32,449 nucleotides of DNA, from assembly GCA_011174845.1 (NCBI GenBank), contig DUEW01000021.1:1-32449 (forward strand). Direction: 5' to 3'. Under the pieces are notes generated by a model. It was not told the DNA's origin. It saw nothing but the letters and a program-made list of their open reading frames with translations, and ran no database searches. Shown here one piece after another: positions 1 through 9,457 of this stretch (its first letter is position 1; the number at the start of each line of letters is the position of its first letter). The position numbers and the translations under genes are program-made. The stretch comes from Anaerolineae bacterium. GTDB lineage: Bacteria; Chloroflexota; Anaerolineae; Anaerolineales; E44-bin32.

Positions 1-2
1 GG

Positions 3-290
3 GTGCGGGTGGTGAAGAACAAGGTAGCGCCGCCGTTCAAGGTGGCGGAGTTTGATATCATGTACAACGAAGGGATCTCGAAGGTGGGAGATATCTTGGA
101 TCTGGGTGTGGAAATGGAATTGATCGAGAAACGTGGCTCTTATTATTCTTATGGTGATTTGCGGATAGGGCAGGGCAGAGAAAACGCGAAAGACTATTTG
201 AGGCAAAATCCAGAGTTGGTGGAGGAGTTGGACGCTGGTATTCGGGCTGCGGCTGGTTATACGACGGAGCCCGCTAATCTTGATGCGTAG
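3..290 (+). CDS. recA: RecA recombinase, C-terminal part (5' end outside window)
   Basis: Translation [70 protein letters not shown] is the characteristic RecA C-terminal region; followed by recX and rny. Confidence 0.95.
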   Translation: MRVVKNKVAPPFKVAEFDIMYNEGISKVGDILDLGVEMELIEKRGSYYSYGDLRIGQGRENAKDYLRQNPELVEELDAGIRAAAGYTTEPANLDA

Positions 291-622
291 CTGCGCGAGA
301 AGCAATCGCGCGTTCGTCTAAAGACGCTGCGCCAGATGAGTGTTTTCAGGGACAGGGCGCGGCAATGGCAACGTGAATATTCTCTGAGACGAGATTTGAC
401 TCCGCTAGGTACTTTTGTGTTCGAGCGGAAGGTGATGGAAGTATGAAATCGCCCCATGGGGCATGAACCTAACAACCGAGCTGCTGCCAGAGCTGGTCTA
501 GCTCTGCATAGCTAAGCGGCGTCGAATCTATACTACGAGATTCCCAATCGTTGGGCATGCTGCCTTCAGCCGTGGTCCGGGTCCCCGGGTCGCGGCTGCA
601 ATCGTTAAATCGGGAGTTGAAC

Positions 623-1267
623 ATGGCGGGTGTGATTACCGCCCTAAAACAGCAATCAAGAGATCGTAATCGTGTCAATGTCTTTCTGGATGGCGCGTAT
701 CAATTCAGTATCGCTGAGGCTCTTGCGGAAGGCCTCCAAATCGGTGAGGTCTATTCGGATGAGCAAATCAAAGAATTGAAGCAGCGGGACCTGGAAGAGG
801 TGAATTATCGACGCGCCCTTCGTCTGATTAGTCGTAGACCTCGATCGGAATTTGAGCTGCGGAGAAATTTCGAGCAGAGACAAGTGCCGCTCGAGGTTCA
901 GGATAACATCCTCCTTCGGTTGCGAGAGACAGATTTGGTTGATGATTGGTCATTCGCCCGTGCGTGGGTGGAGAATCGCTTAGCTTTTCGACCACGAAGC
1001 TCGCGTACTTTGAAGGATGAATTACGTAAGAAGGGCGTGCCAAGGGATGCGATCGAAGCCGCGTTGCAGGATTATGATGATGAACAAGCGGCGTATCAAG
1101 CTGCCCAAAAGGCCGCCCGACGTTGGAGCGCTTCAAACTGGGAGGAATTTCGGCAACGTGTCGGGGCCTACTTGTCCCGACGGGGCTTTGTTTACTCGTT
1201 GATATCTCCAGTCGTTGCACGCGTGTGGCGTGAGACGATCGGCTGTGAAGGGGAAAGTGAGGTTTGA
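623..1267 (+). CDS. recX: Regulatory protein RecX
   Basis: RecX-like helical repeats (ALRLISRRPRSEFELRRNF...LVDDWSFARAWVENR...RTLKDELRKKGV); adjacent to recA. Start placed at ATG 623 with GGGAG upstream rather than at 551. Confidence 0.88.
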   Translation: MAGVITALKQQSRDRNRVNVFLDGAYQFSIAEALAEGLQIGEVYSDEQIKELKQRDLEEVNYRRALRLISRRPRSEFELRRNFEQRQVPLEVQDNILLRLRETDLVDDWSFARAWVENRLAFRPRSSRTLKDELRKKGVPRDAIEAALQDYDDEQAAYQAAQKAARRWSASNWEEFRQRVGAYLSRRGFVYSLISPVVARVWRETIGCEGESEV

Positions 1268-1269
1268 AA

Positions 1270-2796
1270 GTGAATACAACCTGGGTGATTGTGTTTGTGA
1301 TCGCCTTGGTCGCAGGTGTGGTTATTGGGTATTTTCTGCGGCAATTGCAGATCGAGCGTGACCTAAGGCGACGTCGTTCTGAGGCCGACCGTATCTTGGA
1401 GGAATCACGAACGAAAGCGAGAGAAATTGAACTTAAAGCGAGGGACATTGCAATCAGTACCCGCGACGAGTCTGAGGCTGAGATCTCTCGTCGACGGGCA
1501 GAACTCTCAAAGGAGGAAGATCGTTTGCAACAACGTCGAGCGAATATAGACAAGCGTCTTGATCAAATTGAAAAACGTGATCAACAGCTCGGCAAACGCC
1601 AAAGTTCTCTCGATCGACGTGCGAATGAATTAGAGCAGCGTCATGCTGAAACCATGGCTGAACTGGAGCGTGTTTCTAGCATGACCAAGGATGAAGCGAA
1701 AGCGCAGCTGCTTGAGGAAGTGGAGCGGGAAGCTAGAGCTGATATGGTCCGCATCATTCGACAGATTGAAGAGGAAGCCCAATCGGAGGGGGAGAGGAGA
1801 GCACGCGAACTAATCGCTGATGCTATACAGCGCGTTGCCTCTGAACATGTCGCTGAAATCACCGTGTCTGTTGTATCCCTGCCTTCAGATGACATGAAAG
1901 GTCGTATCATCGGGCGCAATGGTCGAAACATACGAACTTTTGAACAGGCTGCCGGGGTAGATGTCGTGGTTGATGACACACCAGAAGCAGTGACAATATC
2001 GTGCTTTGATCCTGTTCGGCGTGAAGTCGCCCGACGTTCGATGGAGAAACTAGTGCTCGATGGTCGAATCCATCCTGCACAAATCGAGAAGATCGTTGAT
2101 CAAATGGCCCACGAAGTGGATCGGGTGATCGTTGAAGAAGGCGAGAAGGCATCTTTCGAAGCCGGCGTTCCAGGGTTGCACCCAGAGATCATCAAAAAGT
2201 TGGGTCGACTGAAATTCCGCACCTCTTACGGTCAAAATCAACTATCTCACGCGGTTGAGACAGCGCAATTAGCAGGGGTGATCGCCGCAGAATTGGGCGC
2301 TGATGTCGAGGCGGCCAAAGCCGGCGGCTTGCTTCATGATTTGGGGAAGGCCATGGATCATGAGGTGGAGGGGACTCACGCTGCAATTGGTGCCGATTTT
2401 TGTCGACGCTACGGCGTAAACCCAACAATTGTGAATATCATTGACGCTCATCATCATGAAACTGAGCAGGATTCAGTGGAGGCCGTGATTGTCGAAGCAG
2501 CGGATGCCATCAGTGGCGCTCGACCCGGAGCTCGCCGTGAAAGTCTGGAGCAATACATCAAGCGTATCCGCGCCTTGGAGGAGGTCGCCAATTCCTTCTC
2601 CGGCGTTTCTCAAAGCTATGCACTTCAGGCAGGACGTGAAATTCGAGTGATCGTGCAACCTGAAGACATCGATGACTTAGAAGCCACTCGCTTAGCTCGA
2701 TCCGTGGCAAAAAAGATTGAAGAGGGGATGCAGTATCCAGGTCAAATAAAGGTGACCGTCATTCGGGAGACACGATCGATCGATTACGCGAAATAA
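1270..2796 (+). CDS. rny: Ribonuclease Y (N-terminal TM, coiled coil, KH and HD domains)
   Basis: KH motif KGRIIGRNGRNIRTFEQAAGVDVVVDDTPEAV and HD motif GGLLHDLGKAMDHEVEGTHAAIGADF. GTG start at 1270 (or TTG at 1264). Confidence 0.95.
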   Translation: MNTTWVIVFVIALVAGVVIGYFLRQLQIERDLRRRRSEADRILEESRTKAREIELKARDIAISTRDESEAEISRRRAELSKEEDRLQQRRANIDKRLDQIEKRDQQLGKRQSSLDRRANELEQRHAETMAELERVSSMTKDEAKAQLLEEVEREARADMVRIIRQIEEEAQSEGERRARELIADAIQRVASEHVAEITVSVVSLPSDDMKGRIIGRNGRNIRTFEQAAGVDVVVDDTPEAVTISCFDPVRREVARRSMEKLVLDGRIHPAQIEKIVDQMAHEVDRVIVEEGEKASFEAGVPGLHPEIIKKLGRLKFRTSYGQNQLSHAVETAQLAGVIAAELGADVEAAKAGGLLHDLGKAMDHEVEGTHAAIGADFCRRYGVNPTIVNIIDAHHHETEQDSVEAVIVEAADAISGARPGARRESLEQYIKRIRALEEVANSFSGVSQSYALQAGREIRVIVQPEDIDDLEATRLARSVAKKIEEGMQYPGQIKVTVIRETRSIDYAK

Positions 2797-2831
2797 GAAC
2801 CATTTTAGCTTCTTGGGTAGAAAAGGGTTCT
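2796..2831 (+). terminator. Hairpin downstream of rny
   Basis: AGAACC-A-TTTT ... AAAA-G-GGTTCT inverted repeat starting at the rny stop; short T tract downstream is weak. Confidence 0.4.
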
Positions 2832-2901
2832 TGCCTGAACACCTTTTCATCGTCACGAACAACAAAGGGGATTTTGGTTGATTTTTTTAACAAAGAAGAG
2901 A

Positions 2902-2927
2902 AGCGCCCCAGTGAGCACTGGGGCGCT
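2902..2927 (-). terminator. Rho-independent terminator for the 3895-2938 minus-strand operon
   Basis: Perfect inverted repeat AGCGCCCCAGTG-AG-CACTGGGGCGCT; on the minus strand followed by the T-rich TCTCTTCTTTGTT, just past the stop at 2938. Confidence 0.8.
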
Positions 2928-2937
2928 ATGTATTTAA

Positions 2938-3516
2938 TCACCGGGGTCGCGGTAAACCATAGAGATACCAGAAAGTATCCCGGGGGTAGATATCTTCTAA
3001 TCGGGGATCCCATACGAAGGCTCCTGGGACGAAGATCTTTCTCAATCGAAGATCCAGGCTTCGCATTTCTTCCACCTGTGGTTTGATCTCCGGTTGTTGA
3101 ATTGCTAGGCTTGCCAGGCGCTCGAACATCACTCGATATCGGACTTCGTATATGTAATTTTCTGGGGTCTCAACTCGCTCCTCGATGTCAACCAAATACG
3201 CTCGCCATAAGTTCAATCTGCTGCGTACTTCTTGAGTAGCTTTTCGCTCCAATCCCACTGTCCATTTCGTGCGCACTTTTTCCATTTGAAGCCTGAGCTT
3301 ATAGAGCTCGGAAGCCTGAGATGGGGAGAGGTCCTTTTCCTGAGCGTTTAGTTCATCCAGCGTCAGGATTAGACCCCCAAGGGTTAAACGTGGTAATGGC
3401 GGCCCAACGGGCATCCGTTTCGATAATGGCCAGAATACCTCGGAGGAAAGGAGGTAGTCTTCAATCTCCTCCAGCATGAAACTGGCCATTTTTAGATTGT
3501 ATTCATGGGGTTGCAT
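2938..3516 (-). CDS. Uncharacterised protein overlapping the response regulator gene
   Basis: 192-aa ORF whose start overlaps the end of the REC-domain gene; no family recognised. Confidence 0.75.
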   Translation of the reverse strand: MQPHEYNLKMASFMLEEIEDYLLSSEVFWPLSKRMPVGPPLPRLTLGGLILTLDELNAQEKDLSPSQASELYKLRLQMEKVRTKWTVGLERKATQEVRSRLNLWRAYLVDIEERVETPENYIYEVRYRVMFERLASLAIQQPEIKPQVEEMRSLDLRLRKIFVPGAFVWDPRLEDIYPRDTFWYLYGLPRPR

Positions 3517-3895
3517 CGGGCTCAGAGGTCCCCAAAGTTTGATTGATGGCGTCCAAGAGGCTGCCGCGGGTGATCGGTTTTAGTAGATAATGGGTCACGC
3601 CGAGGCTGAATCCAATTTCCTTATCCTCCTCACTGCTCATGGCGGTAAGAAATATAACCGGTGGTGGAGGGTTCGGGTCTCTGTTTAATTGACGCATCAC
3701 ATCAAATCCGGAGACATCAGGCATCATGATGTCCAAGATGACCACATCGAAGGTTTGCTCTCGAATCAACCGCAAGGCTGCTTGACCACCTGTGGCCGTT
3801 TGAACCTCGTATCCTGCCGTCTGCAGGGTTAATTTAATCAATCCTAAGGTATCAACTTCATCGTCGACCACCAAGATGCGTAAATCGTTAGCCAT
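3503..3895 (-). CDS. Stand-alone response regulator receiver (REC) domain protein
   Basis: RILVVDDEVDTLGLIKLTL...DVVILDIMMPDVSGFDVMRQL...VIFLTAMSSEEDKEIGFSLGVTHYLLKPI: acidic pocket, phosphoacceptor Asp, T and K all present. Confidence 0.93.
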   Translation of the reverse strand: MANDLRILVVDDEVDTLGLIKLTLQTAGYEVQTATGGQAALRLIREQTFDVVILDIMMPDVSGFDVMRQLNRDPNPPPPVIFLTAMSSEEDKEIGFSLGVTHYLLKPITRGSLLDAINQTLGTSEPDATP

Positions 3896-4358
3896 TACGT
3901 CTCTCCGACCGGATAAGGAGTTGGTATTGTATACCTCCTATGTCTGATCTGACAACCCTCACCTATCATTGAGGCCTTTTCGATTGTACCCACCGGATGA
4001 CGAATCATCTAGGTGGACTTTATTCCATGAAAGTCCTCAAGATGATCTGCAAGCAACCTTCTCTAGCGACAACGAATGGCTAAGCACATAAGAAATTTCG
4101 TATCAGGCATCATCGTTTGCGGGAAAGGATCAGACATTCCAGAGAAGGACCAGGTTCTCAGTTCATTCCGTTCCGAAGTCGTGAAGGGGGCTGCTGCAAA
4201 AACGACGACCGAAAGGGACAGGTGGATGTATGTGGGGTGCGGTCGTGAACCCACCCTCGACATACACCACTCCCTTTCTCACAGTTAGGCTTTTTTCAGT
4301 GTAGCCGGAAGTGGGATTTCGCTCTATGGCTAATCTTATTAAGATAATGATCTCTTGG

Positions 4359-4560
4359 CTAGCGCTCTATCACGATGAAAACGATGGTTCCCAAAAACGA
4401 AAGTCATCCTGAGCCTTGTCCTGAGCCAGCCGAAGGGCTGTCAAAGGATGACGCATAACTGTGGTACGTACCCTTCGACCCCTCGACGGGCTCGGGACAA
4501 TCCAGGCTCAGGGTGCTTTTTTCGCTATTATGTATCAAATCTTGGTTGACAGAGCACTAG
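4359..4560. repeat. ~202-bp foldback/MITE-like element with inverted ends and internal inverted CCTGAGCC repeats
   Basis: Ends CTAGCGCTCTATCA / CTAGTGCTCTGTCA (12/14 identical, inverted); inverted CCTGAGCC blocks 49 and 48 nt inside each end. Confidence 0.65.
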
Positions 4561-4581
4561 ACATGCGAGTCTATCGTTTAC

Positions 4582-5850
4582 TCAGTCCAAGAGAGATGGA
4601 AGTAACAAAAGGAGCGGCCGTTCGAGATAGTTCTTAAAAACCTGGAGCCATCTGGCAGCCTCAGCCCCATCGGTAACGCGGTGATCTGCCGATAGGGTGC
4701 ATTTTATCCTCTGGCCAGGTACTACTTTCCCCTCATGAACTACGGGTACGTCCTGCACGCTCCCTATTGCTAGGATAGCTGCTTCAGGGGGGTTGATGAT
4801 GGCGATGAAATGGTCGACATCGAACATGCCCATATTTGACACCGTGAATGTGGATCCTTCGATATCTTCAGGTCGGACCCGACCTTCGCGTGCCCTCGCG
4901 ACAGTTTGACGAGTTTCACTGGAGATCACTCGCAAAGGTTTGATGTCGGCATCCCGAATGACGATCGTTAACAACCCATCTTCGACGGCGACAGCTACGC
5001 CGATATTTATTTCTCCGTGGTGGATAATCTCCTCACCCGCCAAGGATGCGTTGAGGTTGGGGAATTCTCGCAACGCTAAAGCGGCTGCTTTAACGATGAA
5101 ATCGTTCACTGAGATCTTTTCCCCCTCAGATAGCATGGTATTTAATTCGCTTCTTAATGTCATCATCGGTGCTGCATCAACATCAGTGGTCACGTAGAAG
5201 TGGGGGAGTTGTTGCTTGGCAGCGGTCATCCGTCTACCGATGATGCCTCGCAGCTTGCTTATCGGTATGCGCTCGGTTTCTCGCCGTTCACTTGGAGGAA
5301 CAAAACGTGGGACTTCAACGAGGGGGATTGGCGGTTCTCGCAAGAAGGTCTCAACGTCTCGTTTGACGATCCTCCCGCTAGGCCCCGTGCCTGGGACGCT
5401 ACTCAAATCGATACCACGTTCGTTCGCTAGCCGACGAGCGACTGGTGAAGCTCGAACGCCGTCGGGTAAGCGTCCCTCAAAAGCGATCTCAGGTTCTGCC
5501 GCGGTAGGCTCCGTTTTCGCCAAGCCAGGTTCGGATGTCGATTCTTGAGTCTCAGAAACAGGCTCTCTTTCACTGACTTCACCCAGGATGGCTTCCAAAT
5601 CGATCTCCTCATCAGCCGCTCCAACGACGGCAATCGGTGCGCCAACAGGAGCCGTTGTGCCCTCATCGATAATATGTTTCCTGACTACCCCACTTATGAT
5701 GGCCTCGACCTCCACGGTGGCCTTGTCAGTTTCGATTTCAGCCAACACCTCGCCTTTATCCACTTCTTCATCTTCGGCTTTCAACCAACGAACGAGCAAG
5801 CCTTCAGCCATATCGAATCCGAGCTTGGGCATGGTAATAACTTCGGCCAT
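4582..5850 (-). CDS. pdhC: Dihydrolipoamide acyltransferase (E2) of a 2-oxoacid/pyruvate dehydrogenase complex
   Basis: Lipoyl domain VLAEIETDKATVEVEA, peripheral subunit-binding domain ASPVARRLANERGIDLSSVPGTGPSGRIVKRDV, catalytic SADHRVTDGAEAARW. Confidence 0.93.
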   Translation of the reverse strand: MAEVITMPKLGFDMAEGLLVRWLKAEDEEVDKGEVLAEIETDKATVEVEAIISGVVRKHIIDEGTTAPVGAPIAVVGAADEEIDLEAILGEVSEREPVSETQESTSEPGLAKTEPTAAEPEIAFEGRLPDGVRASPVARRLANERGIDLSSVPGTGPSGRIVKRDVETFLREPPIPLVEVPRFVPPSERRETERIPISKLRGIIGRRMTAAKQQLPHFYVTTDVDAAPMMTLRSELNTMLSEGEKISVNDFIVKAAALALREFPNLNASLAGEEIIHHGEINIGVAVAVEDGLLTIVIRDADIKPLRVISSETRQTVARAREGRVRPEDIEGSTFTVSNMGMFDVDHFIAIINPPEAAILAIGSVQDVPVVHEGKVVPGQRIKCTLSADHRVTDGAEAARWLQVFKNYLERPLLLLLPSLLD

Positions 5851-6821
5851 CAGAGCACCTCTTTCACCGCGCTAATTACGTCATCTACTTGAGGGAGTGC
5901 GAGTTGTTCCAACTCACGATTATAGGGAAGGGGGACCTCCTTTTGGGCCACGCGCCGGATGGGCGCATCAGCATAATCGAAGGCCTCTTCATAAAGACGG
6001 GTGGCGACTTCAGCACCAATGCCATAAGAGGGCCAACCCTCTTCCACGATCACACAACGGTTGGTCCTACGAAAGGAAGCCACCACCGGTTCTATATCCA
6101 GAGGTCGGAGTGAGCGTAAGTCGACGATTTCAACCTCCACACCATCCTGCGCGAGTTGATCGGCCGCCTGCAAAGACACCTGCAGCATCTTTGAATAAGT
6201 TACGAGGGTTACATCGTCCCCCTGGCGCTGCACTTTTGAAACGCCGATCGGCTCGAGGTACTCGCCATCTGGGACTTCACCACGTGTTTGGTAAAGCGTT
6301 GCGTGCTCAATAAACATAACTGGATCATCTGTACGGATGGCAGACTTGAGCAGACCTTTGGCATCGTATGGTGTTCCTGGGGCTACGACCTTCAGTCCTG
6401 GAAAGTGGGCGAACACGACGTCTGGAGTCTGGGAGTGTGTGGCACCTAATTGCCTTCCGCCACCTCCTACAGTTCTGATGACTAATGGGATCGTGAACTG
6501 TCCACCGAACATGCTCCGCAATTTGGCACTGTGGTTCACGATTTGATCCATTGCGAGGAAGGCGAAGTTGATCGTCATCAATTCCGCTACTGGGCGGAGT
6601 CCCGCCATGGCTGCGCCGTTTGCTGCGCCGATAATCACGCCCTCGGCGATGGGTGTGTCCCGTACACGCTCCGGGCCAAAATGGTCGTAGAAACCTTTAG
6701 TGACAGCATAAGTTCCGCCCCAAAGGCCAACCTCTTCGCCTATGATGAAGACTCGTTCGTCTCGCTCCATCTCTTCCCACAGAGCTTGGGAAATTGCTTG
6801 ACGCATCGTCATCACGGTCAT
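5850..6821 (-). CDS. pdhB: Pyruvate/2-oxoacid dehydrogenase E1 component, beta subunit
   Basis: MTMRQAISQALWEEMERDERVFIIGEEVGLWGGTYAVTKGF...RDTPIAEGVIIGAANGAAMAGLRPVAE...GATHSQ typical of E1 beta; overlaps E2. Confidence 0.93.
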   Translation of the reverse strand: MTVMTMRQAISQALWEEMERDERVFIIGEEVGLWGGTYAVTKGFYDHFGPERVRDTPIAEGVIIGAANGAAMAGLRPVAELMTINFAFLAMDQIVNHSAKLRSMFGGQFTIPLVIRTVGGGGRQLGATHSQTPDVVFAHFPGLKVVAPGTPYDAKGLLKSAIRTDDPVMFIEHATLYQTRGEVPDGEYLEPIGVSKVQRQGDDVTLVTYSKMLQVSLQAADQLAQDGVEVEIVDLRSLRPLDIEPVVASFRRTNRCVIVEEGWPSYGIGAEVATRLYEEAFDYADAPIRRVAQKEVPLPYNRELEQLALPQVDDVISAVKEVL

Positions 6822-6824
6822 GGT

Positions 6825-7787
6825 TCACTCAACTCCTTCAACGTAGATGTCTTGGAACAATGCCTCCGGCGCGGGGTCGGGGCTCGTCTCTGCGAACTGC
6901 ACCGCCTGTTGAATTTCATCTTCGACCTTCTGATCCTCCGCATCAAGCGTCTCCAGGTTATGATGCCCGTTTTCGAGAAGGTAATTTCGAAAGATCCCAA
7001 TGGGGTCGTCGTCCTTCCATTTTTGTACCTCATCGCTTTCTCGGTATCGCTCAGGATCTCCCATGGAGTGACCACGAAAGCGATAGGTAACAACCTCTAA
7101 CAGGTAAGGTCCTTCCTTACGAACGTATTCCAAGGCTTTTTCTGTTGCTGCACGTACTTGAAGGATGTCCATTCCATCCACACGGTCGTTCTGCATACCG
7201 TACCCATCTGCTTTTCTGCGGATTTCACTCACTGCGGAGGCGCGTTCGACAGAAGTTCCCATCCCGTACTGGTTGTTTTCGCAAACCCAAAGAACTGGCA
7301 AGCTCCAAACCATGGATAAGTTTAATGATTCGTGAAAATAACCGATGTTTGTAGCGCCATCACCGAAGAGGCATATCGTGGCAGCTTCAGAACCTTGATA
7401 TTTATCCGCAAGAGCCATGCCCACCGCGAGAGGTAGGTGAGCTCCGACAATCGCGTGCCCGCCCCAAAAGTTGAGATTGACGTCAGCCAGGTGCATGGAG
7501 CCACCTTTACCCTTTGAACAACCCGTTTTTTTGCCAAGGAGCTCAGCCATCACAATCTCTGCTGACATTCCACATGAGATAGCAATTCCATGATCACGAT
7601 AGGCAGTTATCACTCGATCCTCGGGTCGGCGGCTTGAGACCACTCCGCTGCCAACGGCCTCCTGACCGATATAAAGATGGAGAAAGCCACCTACCTTTCC
7701 TTGTTGGTAGAGCTCAGCAGCTTTCTCCTCCAAACGTCTAACTAATACCATTTCGTGATAGAGGAGCAACATCTCACCCTTGTCCAT
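6825..7787 (-). CDS. pdhA: Pyruvate/2-oxoacid dehydrogenase E1 component, alpha subunit
   Basis: ThDP-binding GDGATNIGYFHESLNLSMVWSLPVLWVCENNQYGMGTSVERASA and RFRGHSMGDPERYR. Confidence 0.93.
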   Translation of the reverse strand: MDKGEMLLLYHEMVLVRRLEEKAAELYQQGKVGGFLHLYIGQEAVGSGVVSSRRPEDRVITAYRDHGIAISCGMSAEIVMAELLGKKTGCSKGKGGSMHLADVNLNFWGGHAIVGAHLPLAVGMALADKYQGSEAATICLFGDGATNIGYFHESLNLSMVWSLPVLWVCENNQYGMGTSVERASAVSEIRRKADGYGMQNDRVDGMDILQVRAATEKALEYVRKEGPYLLEVVTYRFRGHSMGDPERYRESDEVQKWKDDDPIGIFRNYLLENGHHNLETLDAEDQKVEDEIQQAVQFAETSPDPAPEALFQDIYVEGVE

Positions 7788-8066
7788 TACTACTCCTTCT
7801 ACAGACGGGTATCTAGAATGATCTCAGCAACCCTGCGGTTGGTCACCGAGGGAGCTGAAGGAATCCATATATACAATCGAAGGCTGGGCTCCCATGCCCG
7901 GCCGCATGGCCACCGCCACTGCTGATGTTAGCTTTTCAGGTTCGCTCATTTTACCCTTAAACTTTGAGGAAGCTGTGGAATTGGTCGAGGATCGATGGGT
8001 TCAGAAATCTGTCTCCGAGGATTTGACCGATCTTAATGAGGGAAGTCTAATCGATGAGAGACGCTG

Positions 8067-9398
8067 TCACGGTAAGAGGCCGAGCGCTTGAAGGTCATAC
8101 TCGTTCATGGCAGGGTCGGCGCCCTGTGGGAGGCTGAGGTGGAGTACAAATTCACGAGACTCGTTTCCAGGCAAGATTTCGGGAAGATGAGTCCACCCTG
8201 CCGTGAGCAATTCGCCCGCAGTTGAGTGAACCGCAGCTAGGACTGTAGCTGATTCGACCCCACTCTTGTTGGGATTGAAAATCACACCTTTGATAAAAAG
8301 TGAGCTTCCTATGGGCTCATATTGGGTGATTTGTACGTCTAGCTGGACAAGGGTTCGATCTGAGGGGCGTGACGCATACCGATCGATAAGGGTCTCCGCG
8401 GTCAGTTCTCCAATCTGTGCCTCATGTCTCGCCAATTGAGTTGTCAACCCTGGGAAGTCAGTGAAAGCGTAGGGTCGGCTTTCTCCTGGTCTCAGCGGCA
8501 ATGATGGTCTGATAGAAGCGATTGCCAGGATCTCGTCATCGATGCGCAAGACGATCAGGAATTCCATCATAAAAGGTTGTTGATCTTCGTTGGTTATCGT
8601 CCCGAGAATCAACGGCGCTCCCTGTTCGGTAAACAACACTTTAGGCGGAGTCGAGACGGTCAAAGGAGCTAGCAATTCACCTCGAGTGGGGGTTGCGCTG
8701 TAATAGGGGAGAAAATCAACTTCACCCGGATCTTTAGACGACAAGACCAGGAAGGGAACCCGATCACCAGGGTCAAGCATGGAGAGGCAAGCGGTATATG
8801 GGAGAAGGTCTATCGGGTCACCTTGGGGATCGACCACGAGAAGTCCAAGAGCATCGATCACGACGGATGCTGCATTGGGGTTTTCCACCAAACCAAGGAT
8901 AGCCATCCCTCCATCGATGGTTGGGACAGTCGTAAGATCACCGATTTCCAGCTTTGCTTCTGGATGTTCCGATGATTGGAAGGTGCCAATGTGTGCGGTG
9001 ACCGAAGCGGCTTCACCAACATTGGTGAAGTAGGCTTTAAAGGGGCTTGCCGCCTTTGGGTTCAAACGGGTTAAGAACGGATGGACGACTTGTTCTGAAA
9101 GTAGATTCTCGTCCTTATCTAGGATCGAGATATGAATGGAGATCGATTCGATCTGCTCCCTGGATTGATTCTCCAGGATACCGATCACATAGCGATCGCC
9201 GTGATCATCGCCGGGCAACAAGTTTAAATCCTGGATGACGATTTCAGTGGGCGGAGTAGGTGAAGGGGTTGTGGTTTTGGTTGAAAGGGGTGTAGCAGTT
9301 GCGCTAGATATAAGGGAAGGGGTTGGTTGAACCTCTGAGGTACACCCGACCGAAACCGATGTAATGAATACAAGAATGGAGATGATCTTTAATCGCAC
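8067..9398 (-). CDS. Secreted lipoprotein of unknown function with FxLYD-like beta-sandwich repeats
   Basis: Lipoprotein signal MRLKIISILVFITSVSVGC followed by Ser/Thr/Pro-rich linker; repeated 'VIGILENQS / ILGLVENPN / IKGVIFNPN' segments. Confidence 0.7.
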   Translation of the reverse strand: MRLKIISILVFITSVSVGCTSEVQPTPSLISSATATPLSTKTTTPSPTPPTEIVIQDLNLLPGDDHGDRYVIGILENQSREQIESISIHISILDKDENLLSEQVVHPFLTRLNPKAASPFKAYFTNVGEAASVTAHIGTFQSSEHPEAKLEIGDLTTVPTIDGGMAILGLVENPNAASVVIDALGLLVVDPQGDPIDLLPYTACLSMLDPGDRVPFLVLSSKDPGEVDFLPYYSATPTRGELLAPLTVSTPPKVLFTEQGAPLILGTITNEDQQPFMMEFLIVLRIDDEILAIASIRPSLPLRPGESRPYAFTDFPGLTTQLARHEAQIGELTAETLIDRYASRPSDRTLVQLDVQITQYEPIGSSLFIKGVIFNPNKSGVESATVLAAVHSTAGELLTAGWTHLPEILPGNESREFVLHLSLPQGADPAMNEYDLQALGLLP

Positions 9399-9457
9399 AA
9401 GGTTAGGATACCGTAAAAGGTCCCGAAATGCAGGCGATCGCCCTAGATGCTCGTGAT

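Noticed and set aside
288-440. In-frame open stretch of 49 codons after the recA TAG stop (possible readthrough)
   Set aside because: An open stretch of this length is expected fairly often by chance and the sequence is not RecA-like.
828-1553. 241-aa minus-strand ORF
   Set aside because: Antisense to recX and rny, Ser/Arg-rich as expected from the reverse frame of charged coiled-coil coding sequence.
7800-7870. Possible TPP riboswitch (CTGAGA) upstream of the ThDP-dependent E1 alpha gene
   Set aside because: Only the CTGAGA hexamer is present; the remaining conserved TPP aptamer segments are missing.
9190-9441. GCGATCGC octamers (HIP1-like) here and near 30851
   Set aside because: Only about three copies seen, not enough to claim enrichment without a genome-wide count.
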